DNA from: Tritrichomonas musculus
Taxonomy: Eukaryota; Parabasalia; Tritrichomonadida; Tritrichomonadidae
NCBI GenBank assembly: GCA_039105265.1
Contig: JAPFFF010000001.1
Location: 1,550,001-1,614,000 of the forward strand
Direction of reading: 5' to 3'
Length of the DNA stretch: 64,000 bases
Of the stretch, positions 1 to 8,897 are shown piece by piece. Numbering within the stretch: the first letter of the stretch is position 1; each line of letters begins with the position of its first letter. The position numbers were made by a program, and so were the translations under genes. The notes under the pieces were generated by a model. The model ran no database searches and was not told the DNA's origin. It saw nothing but the letters and a program-made list of their open reading frames with translations.

Positions 1-475
1 TTAAAAATAAAACAGGAGATATATAATTGATTAAAAAAAAATTTAATGAATTATTATATTACCATATTATTGCATCTTGGCCATCATTTATTTATAAAAA
101 CTATCCACTCTAATATGAGGCTTAATATTTTGAATTCAAACAAAAATGTTGATCTACAAGATGATTTTACGTTAAAAAAAATATTAACGTTTAAAAGTTA
201 CGTTAAAGACAATATGATGTGGAAAAAGTAAGGATTATCTTTCACAAATATTATCATAGAAGAAGAGTCAAAATAGAACCTAATTCATTTTCTAACTGCA
301 GAATGCTTATATCAATATCATTTCAAAATTGTTCAAATGATGCTACTTATGAATTTCAACTTTGTTATCCTCAAGAAAATCAATTAAGTGGAATAAATGA
401 TAAGTTTTCATTGAATTCATTCATAATATTCTCAAATTCATCATATTTTTGACAATATGGATATTTTCACCTACT

Positions 476-537
476 AATAAAATGATTTTTAATTATATAT
501 CTATATTAGTAGATATATAATTAAAAATCATTTTATT
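476..537. repeat. perfect 27-bp inverted repeat (hairpin)
   Basis: Two 27-base arms (476-502 and 511-537) are exact reverse complements around an 8-base spacer. The arms are A/T-only apart from a central GATTTTT/AAAAATC block. It may be the fold of a very short foldback element or a transcript-end hairpin; nothing near it decides between these. The upstream stretch 46-452 holds only short open frames with faint BspA-like LRR flavour (SFSNC..L), too weak to call. Confidence 0.6.
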
Positions 538-722
538 ATTCTTTTTTTTTTTTTAGTTGTTTCTTTTTTTAATCTCATTAATCCACTTTAAACTATGAAA
601 AAGATACAAGATTGCTTAAATAGCTAGCAAATAATTAGAAAAAATAAATCAGATAATTTTTGAATTATTTAATATTATTTAATGAATTTGCCAAAAAAAA
701 GTATTCATTAACGCATATTTGT

Positions 723-1112
723 TTATTTCTTTGGAGGAGGAGGAGCTGGCGATGCATAATTTTTAAGTCCGCTGATTGCAGATTTAACTTTTGGATCATT
801 TCGATAGCATGGCAATAATGCAATGGCGCTTATAACATTTTCTGGCATTTCGGTCCAAGCTGAATAAATAATATTTTTATCATCAAGTTTTTTCATAAAA
901 GCTTCGAGTTTATTTTGCGAAATTCCTAAAGAACGCTTTGTCATATTTGGCAAATCGCTTAAATATTCGATCATCATTGGATGGTCATGATATTTGGCTT
1001 GCAAACTCATGACAGCATGACAACCTTGAACAATCATTGCACCACATGGCCAATCAAGATCTGTATTTAAAATAACATACAAAATTGTTCCCTGTTTTTG
1101 TTCAGAAGCCAT
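723..1112 (-). CDS. PTRHD1: PTRHD1-like peptidyl-tRNA hydrolase (PTH2 fold)
   Basis: A 129-residue protein that matches the PTRHD1 branch of the PTH2 peptidyl-tRNA hydrolase fold along its whole length. Visible marks are the first strand and Asp-Leu turn (ILYVILNTDLDWPCGAM), the QGCHAVMS helix that corresponds to the PTH2 Q-x-x-HA motif, the HDHP..IEYLSDL stretch, and a late PENVISAIALLPC segment matching the PTRHD1 PEN-ATCIALRP block. The family hydrolyses ester-linked peptidyl-tRNA or acts as an ancillary PTH2-like protein; catalysis by PTRHD1 itself is less certain. The C-terminus ends in a short Pro/Lys tail. The stop codon is followed by A (TAAA), the kind of stop/poly(A) overlap typical of trichomonads. 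It stands alone. Confidence 0.85.
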   Translation of the reverse strand: MASEQKQGTILYVILNTDLDWPCGAMIVQGCHAVMSLQAKYHDHPMMIEYLSDLPNMTKRSLGISQNKLEAFMKKLDDKNIIYSAWTEMPENVISAIALLPCYRNDPKVKSAISGLKNYASPAPPPPKK

Positions 1113-1573
1113 AAAAAATTTAAGAAGGTCGTGAAAATAAAATTGAATGAATAAAATTTTTTCTCTATTTTTTATTTTCTGCCATATTTTATTTTACAAC
1201 ATGGAAATTAAATTTATAAAATAAGATAATAATATATCATATAATTTAAAAAATTCATACAACAACTATTTTATGTTTTTTTTTTTTTTGAAAATGAGTA
1301 ATAAATATATTGGATTGAAAATAGCTAAAAATACAGCACATCAATTTTCAAGTCAATAAACTGTATTTACAATATTTAAATTATGATATTTTTTTCTGTT
1401 TTGGCAAGGATAATATGTTTTTTCAATTATTAGATTAAAAAAAGAGAGCAATTTTATTAAATATATTATATATTTAAAAATAATATTTATTTGTAGTTTA
1501 GAACGTAAAAATTTGAATATGATTAAGAATATAAATAAGTTGAATTTAATTATAATTTGTTTGTTTCTAATGA
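1113..1573. other. gene-free AT-rich spacer
   Basis: Spacer between the PTRHD1-like gene and the BspA pseudogene. It has homopolymer T/A runs and no open frame or repeat that I can support. Confidence 0.5.
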
Positions 1574-2892
1574 TTAATCCAAATTGGTGGAATCATAATT
1601 ATGTGTTCTGGAGATCCAGAAAAAGATGAAAAATTGAATGTTTTCATTACAGATTCTTCTGAAATTCAAATAGTTTTTAAATTTTTTCTTATAAAATGCT
1701 TTTTTACCAATTTGACACTTTTGGTGGAATAACAATTCCTTCTTTTTTTTGTCCAGAAAAAGCTTCTGCTTCAATTGTTCTTAAATTAGAATTGGTTGGA
1801 ATTTCAATTTTTCTTAGATTATTGCAAAGATGAAATGCACCTTTACATATTTTAGTAATTTTAGGTGGAATATAAATTTCTTCAATGATTATGAGAGAAA
1901 ATGCTGCAGATCCAATTATTTGCAAATTGAAATTTGTTGGAATTTCAACATTTCTTCGGAAAAAACAACCTTTAAATGCATGCGATGAAAAGATTTTTAT
2001 AAAACAGTTCTGATGTCTCGTCTTGCAAATAGTAAAATGTCATATTCATCTTTATTTTCGTTTTTCCAAGTAAATATTTGTCATCTTTGAAGATGAATTT
2101 TTTGTTCAATGGAGAAATTTTAATGTTAGCTAAATTTTTTGTATTACGAAAACCATATTTTTCCAATTATTTTAAACAAGAAAATGCATTTGATTCAATT
2201 ATTTGCAAATTTGAATTTGTTGGAATTTCAACTTTCTTAAGATTGCAACAATGGTCAAATGCATTTGTTGCGATGATTTTAATGTTGGATGGAATTGAGA
2301 TTTCTCTGATGTCACGCCTTGCAAATAGAAGAATATCATAATCATCTTCATTTTCATCAGTTTTCCCAAGTAAATAAATGCTGTCTTTGAAGACAAATTT
2401 TTTGTTCAATTGTGAAACATTAATTCTTCTCAATCTGGACATTGCACAACACCATTCTTTTTCCAATTCTTTCAAACTTGCAGGAAAATAAATTTCACTA
2501 ACTTCTGCCAATGTGAAAGCATATGATCCATTTGTTTGCAAATTAGAATTCGTTGGAATTTCAATTGCTCTTAAATATCTACACATATCAAATGCATATG
2601 GTGATATGACTTTAATGTTCGGTGGAATTGAAACTTCTCTGATGTTACGTTTTGCAAATAGAAAATTATCAAATTCGTCTTCGTTTTCGTCAGTTTTCCC
2701 AAGCAAATAGTTGTTGTACTTGAAGACAAAATAGTTGTTGATAATATTTATCAAATCAAAGGTTTCACAACACCATTCTTCATTCAATTCATTCAAACTT
2801 GCTGGAAAATCAATTTCTCTAACTTCATGATAGAGTGCATAACTGTAAAATGTTTTGACTGCTGAATCTTCCACAAAAGAAATATTTGACAT
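1574..2892 (-). pseudogene. BspA-like LRR_5 protein, decayed
   Basis: The upstream two thirds (2167-2892, 241 aa from an ATG) is a clean run of BspA-type repeats: I-x-IP.N.K-I-x-x-x-AF-x-x-C-x-x-L-K-x-x-I-P, separated by a recurrent NNYLLGKTDENEDE..LLFA module that appears three to four times. The same repeat continues downstream in other frames (1972-2166 and 1704-1925, the latter with IYIPPKITKICKGAFHLCNNLRKIEIP), so the reading frame is broken at least twice and the 3' end is worn. BspA-like proteins are a very large trichomonad family, often surface or secreted. I see no signal peptide or membrane anchor here. A fragment of the same gene is copied at 5460-5672. Confidence 0.75.
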
Positions 2893-3739
2893 TAGGACTT
2901 GTACAATTAATGCTAGTGATTAAGTACTCAGCGGATTCATAGATTACTGTTCGCTGAATAACAACTTCTTCAATAGAGTCGTTGATTTTAAATAATGATG
3001 CTTTTTTATTTGTTTCATCGATTTTGAAGATTAGTTCTTTATTTCAAGATATTAATTCATTAATATATGAAACATTCAAAATAATTACCTATCGTCTATC
3101 GTTATACAACTTTTTCTGAATAAAACTTTTTGAATAAAATTGCAAGTTTTAAAAATGTTTTCTTTTATAGAAGATTATTACTAACTACTTATTATAATGA
3201 ACTACAGATGGAAAAGAATCAGAGATATGAAAAACTACTAATACTGATTCATTTTATTCATCTTCGTCTGTGATTCGTGTTCTTTTTTATTTCTTTGTCT
3301 CTGATCTTTCTTTATCTGTATTTCTTCCTCATCTGAATTTCTTTTTATTCTCTGATTGATTATTAATAAAGAAGAAATATTGATGAAAAAGAATCACATG
3401 ATGATGAATCACAGATTATGGTAGGATACAGAATAAGAAAAATTACAAATGAAGACGAACTAGAGACGATGAAGAATCAGTAAATAAGAAGAATCACATT
3501 AGTAATTCTTCATAATCCCTAATTATTTTTTCATCAGTAGTTCGTCATCTTTTGAATCCCGTCACCATCTGTAATTCGCCGTCATCAACAATTCTCCCTC
3601 AAATCCAAATAATCATCATCTGTAATTCATCCCCATCGCTGGCTCTTCTTCATCACCAGTAAGTATTCAAAGGTACTTCTTCTTCTTTATTTAATCCTCA
3701 ACCGTATTTGGTCAATTAGTGACAAAACCTGAACGCCGA
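2893..3739. repeat. degenerate GATGA/ATTC-rich low-complexity tract
   Basis: There is no gene. From about 3230 to 3660 the sequence is built of irregular repeats of AATCA(C/G)AGA and CATCTGTAATTC(G/A)TC on either strand. This may be a rotted Asp/Glu/Ser-rich coding repeat. No frame is open. Confidence 0.4.
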
Positions 3740-4092
3740 TTGAAGTTAAAGAAGAAGGAATTTCAAATGTGATTTGTGCATTCTCTGAAAGCATAATCTC
3801 CAATTGAAGTTACAGAAGAAGGAATTGATATTTTTAATGAAGAACATCCAAGAAAAGAAGAATTTCCAATTAAAGTTACAGAAGAAGGAGTGTTAAATGT
3901 TATTTGCATTAATTTTGAACATCCATTAAAAGCATATCCTCCAAATTATGTTACAGAAGAAGGGATTACGATATGCTTCAAAGAATCGCAATGATAAAAA
4001 GCATTTCTTCCATTTGAGGTTACAGAAGAAGGAATTGTGATTTGCTTTATATTAGTTTTTTCAAATATTCTTTCAGATATTTCATGCATTAT
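3740..4092 (-). pseudogene. BspA-like LRR_5 remnant
   Basis: On the minus strand the segment reads as four to five worn LRR_5 units (pattern I-T-x-x-IPSS-V/L-T-x-I). On the plus strand it shows as the repeated block GTTACAGAAGAAGGA at roughly 70-base spacing, near 3800, 3880, 3950 and 4020. No open frame survives. It resembles the 11953-13017 protein more than the 1574-2892 pseudogene. Confidence 0.65.
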
Positions 4093-4442
4093 TAAAGGAT
4101 ATAATAAATTAAAATATTATTTCTTGTGATTAGAAAAGATATCTTTTGCATTTTTAGATTATATCATCTAATTCATTTTTATTAAAATATTATTTAAAAT
4201 TATAAAAATTTTCGATATTTTGAAACTTTTTACATACTACCAACTCTTTGAAAACCAAATGATGAAGAAGTTCCGGGTTAAAATTTATCATTAAATTATT
4301 ATAAACGGACTTCACAAAATTAATATTAGCTGCAGGGCAGAAGCTAAAACAAAGCTTAATGACAAACAAAGAAAAAACGGCAAAACATCTAAATAGACAA
4401 TTGGAGAGTCATATTTATTAAGTAAAAGAACAACAATTAAAA

Positions 4443-4847
4443 TTGGAAGAAAAGGATGATACAAGAAAAACAATCACTGTTAACTCACAAACTATTGATT
4501 ATCTTCAGCAGCTGCTTCTACAAATAAATTCAATCTCAGAATCACTGTTCGAAAAAAAAAAGAAAGTGTTAAAATCAGTTCAAACGCAAACAGAGATACA
4601 AGTTTGCGAGTCAATTATTAAAAACGCATCTGATTGCAGTTTAGAACCAATTAAAATAAATGTTAACAATAAAATCAAAAATAACAAATATAATGCTGGA
4701 AAACACAAATGCCAATTAAATATTTTCCATAATAACAATCTTATGCTATTTAATGGATCTCCATTAAAATCAGATTCATCAGATCTTGAAAAAATCGATG
4801 ATAGTGATTCATTTGATCAAATAATGTTAAATCTGAAAAAAAATTAA
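4443..4847 (+). pseudogene. coiled-coil hypothetical protein, probably truncated
   Basis: The open frame of 134 residues has no ATG near its 5' end and opens directly after an in-frame stop at 4419-4421. Upstream of that stop the same frame carries a basic/leucine stretch (AKHLNRQLESHIY), and the frame itself starts VKEQQLKLEEK, so a coiled coil appears to run across the stop. The rest is Asn/Lys/Ser-rich with no recognised domain. A bZIP-like origin (basic stretch followed by leucine heptads) is possible but not shown. The region 4095-4400 upstream holds nothing else. Confidence 0.35.
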
Positions 4848-5257
4848 TTCTTAGGTTAAAAAAACTTAAATTCATTTTCTGATTATTCTATCTTTTTAAA
4901 TAAACAGACCAAATTATAAAATTAATATACTCTATATAGGAAAGTTGAATAATTAAATGTGAAAAGTAACATCATAATGATTTTATAAGTTACTCATTAG
5001 ATAATTCTTTATTTTTTTAAAATATTCGGATTTAGAGCATTTCATATTTTTAAACAACATTCAAATATTGGATTTACACATAATTCTGAATTGTTATCAA
5101 TTAAAAATAATGCCTTAATACAATCATTGATTTCATAAATAAATATTCCCTTTTTTACATAAAAATCCCAAATATTGATAATTTTTTCATATTATTTAAT
5201 ATAAATAGTTAAAATGTAAATTCAATTAAATAAATGCTTTAATAAAATAATCACAGA

Positions 5258-5333
5258 GGTTGTTTGGACCGAGCGGCCAAAGGCACTTGACTTAAAATCA
5301 GGTTTGACGTGGGTTCGACTCCCACAACAACCA
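5258..5333 (+). tRNA. tRNA-Leu (anticodon UAA)
   Basis: It has a seven-pair acceptor stem GGTTGTT/AACAACC with discriminator A, an anticodon stem CTTGA/TCAGG with loop CTTAAAA (anticodon TAA at 5293-5295), and a T-arm GTGGG-TTCGACT-CCCAC with a good B box. The A-box/D-arm GACCGAGCGGCCAAAGGC is Leu-like (GAGCGG..AAGGC) but has one extra base. The variable region is only about six bases (TTTGAC), although tRNA-Leu normally carries a long class II variable arm. A T-run follows at 5334 and acts as the Pol III terminator. No intron and no encoded CCA. Confidence 0.85.
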
Positions 5334-5348
5334 ATTTTTTGATTTTTT
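5334..5348 (+). terminator. Pol III terminator of tRNA-Leu
   Basis: A T6 run directly after the discriminator base, soon followed by a longer T run. Confidence 0.7.
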
Positions 5349-5459
5349 TTTTTTTTTAAATTTTATTGTACATCATTAAATCTAAATAGTTTTGAGAAAT
5401 TCTAAATTTTTAGATTTCTAAAATAACACAAATATAAATGTTGATTAACGAATGAGATT

Positions 5460-5672
5460 CTGTGTTCAATGGAGAAATTTTAATGTTAGTTTTATTATTT
5501 GATTTACGAAAACAATTCTTTTTCCAATTCTTTTAAACAAGAAAAAGCATTTGATTCAATTATTTGCTAATTTGAATTTGTTGGAATTTCAACTTTCTTA
5601 AGATTGCAGCAATGGTCAAATGCATTTGTTACGATGATTTTAATATTGGATGGAATTGAGATTTCTCTGATG
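5460..5672 (-). pseudogene. BspA-like LRR fragment, duplicate of 2.1-2.3 kb
   Basis: This segment repeats 2105-2310 with few changes: the same blocks TTTGATTCAATTATTTGC, GGAATTTCAACTTTCTTAAG and GGAATTGAGATTTCTCTGATG occur in the same order. It is a short duplicated piece of the LRR region with no open frame, showing that the BspA family moves as segments in this genome. Confidence 0.7.
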
Positions 5673-5936
5673 TCAGTTTCACATATTTATATAGTCAAAT
5701 TGGAAACTGTTTCAGAAATGGAATATTACCTTTTGAAACTAATAAAATAATAATGAAGTTGGTATTTATTCAATATTATAATCATTAAGTATTGAAAAAG
5801 TTCTTTTTCCAACTGAATTTTTTTTGATCGTTTTATTTCCCAAAATTTTTTTTTTTTTAATACTTAAATAATAAAAGAATACATTAAATTTCACGAATAT
5901 AACAATTTTTTACATGGTATATAAATAAAAACAAAA

Positions 5937-8087
5937 TTAACAGATAGTGAGTGCCAAATCTGATAATAAAATTTTAGCATTTTTGAATTTCTTAAGTTCA
6001 TCACTATTTGAATTCATACTAGCGACATATTTCAAATCCAATAAACTGCATTTTTCTTTAACTGATCTAAAGAAGCACATTTTCTTTGTGTTCCAAAAGA
6101 TGATCAATTTCATATGATCACTAAAGTTCACCTGCAAATTCTTATCGTCCAATTTGAAAAGGATTGAATCATCATTTTTAACAAAGCAGCTGATATTATG
6201 AAGAAGAGCAACGGACTCATATTGAACATCTGGCAAATCATACGAAAATCTAATTTTCTTGAAATGCCTTGCGACTTTTTTCACTAAAGAAACGTGTCTT
6301 GGCTCGGCTTCTTCTCCTTTCAGGTTATCAAGGCGAGTGACTTCTGGGTAAAAAGTGCTCGGCTTCTCATAGAACTGAATAAATTGCTCATTTGGATCCA
6401 TGACAACACGAGACTTGTCCTTGAAGCAGATGCCGACTGTGCCATCAAACAACAGGTAGCCGAGGTCGTCGTTGTAGAAGCAGTGGCGGGAGACAAAGTG
6501 GTTCGGAATATCGAAGTTCTTAACGGTTATCGGTTTGATATCGTTGCAGGCTGTCAGCGTTACTTTATTGTGGCTGTTCAGAAGACCAACGCGAGGCGAA
6601 ATTGGCCTGATGCCATTGCGCGGCGAACAACATGCCGGCTTCAGCTTGGCATTCGATTTTCTTGGCGTAATTGGTCGAACAATGTTGCGTCCGGGCTGCT
6701 TCGGCGTGACTGGCCTGACATCTTTGCTCGGCGGGCGAATAACGGCCTTCAAGTTGACATTTGGAATTCTTGGCGATTCTTCTTTATCGTCGTCACTTGG
6801 AGGACAAATAACGGCCTTTAAATTGACCTTTGGAACTCCTTCAAATTCTTTTTTATCGTCTTCTTTTGGAGGACAAACAGCAGCTTCCACATTAACATCT
6901 GCAGATTCTTTTTTATCATCTTCCTTTGGATGATTAATTGCTGCTTTCATGCTGACATCTGCAGATTCTTTTTTATCGTCTTCTTCTTGTGCGTCGTCAT
7001 CGATTACTGGGCTGCAAATTGGCTTTAAGTTGACCTTTGGCCTTCTAGGTGTAACGTGCTTTTTGCCTTCTTTTGGCGGGCTGCAGACCGGCTTCAAGTT
7101 TGCATTCTGCGGTCTGGGCGGGATTGGCTTTTTGTCTTCTTTTGGCGGGCCGCAGACCGGCTTCGTGGTTGGCGACTTAGTCAGCGGCGGCAAGTTGCTT
7201 GATTTGTATAGGCAGACCGCTTCACTGTCGATTTTGGTCAAGAAAGGATGGCCCAGGAGCTCTTTTGCAGTTGGCCTCTTGCGCGGGTCTATTTGGAGGA
7301 TCTTGCTTACGAAGTCTTTGGCTTCATTTGAGAGCGACAAGCAGATTGGAAACTGAAATTCGCCTTTTCTGATGTTTTGGAACGTTATTTCTTTCGTTTT
7401 CCCTTCGAAAGGCTCCCTCCCGGTGAGCAAGATGAAGGCCGCAACGCCGACTGTCCAAACATCGACCTTAGCCGTCTCTTCTCTGTTTCCTCTGGAGACC
7501 ATTTCGGGGCTCAAGTAATTCAATGTTCCGAAAATTGAGAACTTTTTCCCTTTTTCGTCTCTGCAAAAGGTTGAGAGGCCAAAATCGCCAATTCTCACAT
7601 TTCCATTAGAATCGATTACAAAGTTTTCTAGTTTAAGGTCGTAATGAGTTATGTCGTGGTTGTGAATGTAAACTAGGCCTTGGACAACGTCTCTTAGAAT
7701 TTTTCTAGCTTCTGGCTCTCTTAATCTGGAATTATCACTTTTATGGAGGTATTCACGAACAGTTCTTCCTGGACAGTATTCGAGGATAAAGTAGTGATTG
7801 TGTTCATCTGAAAATGAAAAATCTGATGTTACAACATTTGGATGATTAACAAGTCTTTGAATTTTAATCTCGTTTTGCAAATCTTCAAAGGCAATTCTAC
7901 TTTTCATGTATTCTTTTTTGGATATTACTTTCATTGCATAAGTTTTGTTTGTGTTCTGATGGATGACTCGATATACAATTGAAAACGAGCCACGCCCAAG
8001 CTCTTCATTACGTATAAATACGTTCTCTGTACCATCCATTTGTTTAAAAGAAATTGTTTTGGGAAGATGGTATTTTTGACGTGGCAT
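5937..8087 (-). CDS. PLK: Polo-like protein kinase with long Pro/Lys-rich linker
   Basis: 716 residues. The kinase domain is at about 24-285: glycine loop GRGSFS (31-36), AMK Lys53, catalytic HYD (148-150) in place of HRD, LKLEN with Asn155, DFG at 168-170, and a short polo-type activation segment ending GTLNYLSPEM. Residues 300-510 are a low-complexity linker of repeats such as V-C/I-x-PPK-E-D-DKK and PK-x-NLKP. After about 526 come two polo boxes: PB1 opening FVSRHCFYNDDLGYLLFDG and PB2 with ILFKLDDKNLQVNFSDHMKL, both close to the family patterns. Polo kinases act in mitosis and basal-body/flagellar duplication by binding primed phosphosites through the polo boxes. The repeat linker is richer in G/C than its surroundings, which gives rise to long antisense open frames with no other support. 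Confidence 0.9.
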   Translation of the reverse strand: MPRQKYHLPKTISFKQMDGTENVFIRNEELGRGSFSIVYRVIHQNTNKTYAMKVISKKEYMKSRIAFEDLQNEIKIQRLVNHPNVVTSDFSFSDEHNHYFILEYCPGRTVREYLHKSDNSRLREPEARKILRDVVQGLVYIHNHDITHYDLKLENFVIDSNGNVRIGDFGLSTFCRDEKGKKFSIFGTLNYLSPEMVSRGNREETAKVDVWTVGVAAFILLTGREPFEGKTKEITFQNIRKGEFQFPICLSLSNEAKDFVSKILQIDPRKRPTAKELLGHPFLTKIDSEAVCLYKSSNLPPLTKSPTTKPVCGPPKEDKKPIPPRPQNANLKPVCSPPKEGKKHVTPRRPKVNLKPICSPVIDDDAQEEDDKKESADVSMKAAINHPKEDDKKESADVNVEAAVCPPKEDDKKEFEGVPKVNLKAVICPPSDDDKEESPRIPNVNLKAVIRPPSKDVRPVTPKQPGRNIVRPITPRKSNAKLKPACCSPRNGIRPISPRVGLLNSHNKVTLTACNDIKPITVKNFDIPNHFVSRHCFYNDDLGYLLFDGTVGICFKDKSRVVMDPNEQFIQFYEKPSTFYPEVTRLDNLKGEEAEPRHVSLVKKVARHFKKIRFSYDLPDVQYESVALLHNISCFVKNDDSILFKLDDKNLQVNFSDHMKLIIFWNTKKMCFFRSVKEKCSLLDLKYVASMNSNSDELKKFKNAKILLSDLALTIC

Positions 8088-8897
8088 TTAAACAAAAATT
8101 ATGATGTGTAATAAATTGATAAAAAAATTTTATTTTTTTGAATGATGAAATCTAAAGCTATTCAAATAATTCAATTCATGCTTTTAAATAATTCATTTAA
8201 TTTTAAAACGTATATGAATAACGTGTTTTTTGCAACGTGTTTTTTTATTCAAATTTGATAAAACACGTTTTTTGACTTTAAAATTTTAAAATATTTTTTT
8301 GGGATTTTTATTGCAATAATTGAGAATTATTTTTTTAAAAAAGTTGTTTTAAAAGATATTCAATGATATATCTTCTTGTAACATACTATAAGAAAATAAT
8401 CAATATAAATATTTTCTATTTTCTGAGTCTTGTTTAATTATTTCTGGTAAATTTACATTTATCATGAAATAAAACATCGTTGAAGTTCAAAAAGAATATT
8501 TTTTTAAAGAGAATAAAATGATTTTCATGATTTAGATATATACTCTAAATTACAAATTTTTGGTCAAGGGAATCCTCGATAATGCATTTGTAATATGCTA
8601 TGATTTAATTTATTAGTTGCTTGATAATTATTATTTTTAAATAAATATAACATATAAATTAAAATATACTTTATAATAAGATTATTATATTAATATATTT
8701 TAAATTACTTATAAAATAATTAAAAAAATTAATTTATATCATTTATTTAATGAGATAATAAAGTTATTTATATCAAAACAAAACAATTCAATTTTAATAA
8801 CAAATACACTCTGAAAAGTAAATGGTCGAACGGAATAATATTTCAATTTTCATAAATCAATTCAAAGTAGTATTTAATTTTAGTTTCACTCTATAAA
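8088..8897. other. AT-rich intergenic region between divergent genes
   Basis: The spacer separates the Polo kinase (-) and the ankyrin protein (+). It contains a doubled ACGTGTTTTTT motif near 8220-8275 and otherwise only A/T-rich sequence. No open frame can be supported. Confidence 0.5.
8885..8890 (+). promoter_or_regulatory. initiator (TCACTC) of the ankyrin gene
   Basis: A TCACTC element matching the trichomonad Inr (TCA-Y-W) lies about ten bases before the ATG at 8898, inside TTTCACTCTATAAA. It gives the very short leader expected in this group. Confidence 0.55.

Noticed and set aside
6294-7356. Three long plus-strand open frames opposite the Polo kinase linker
   Set aside because: They are antisense shadows of the repetitive, G/C-richer Pro/Lys linker; no domain, and the sense frame has clear kinase and polo-box motifs.
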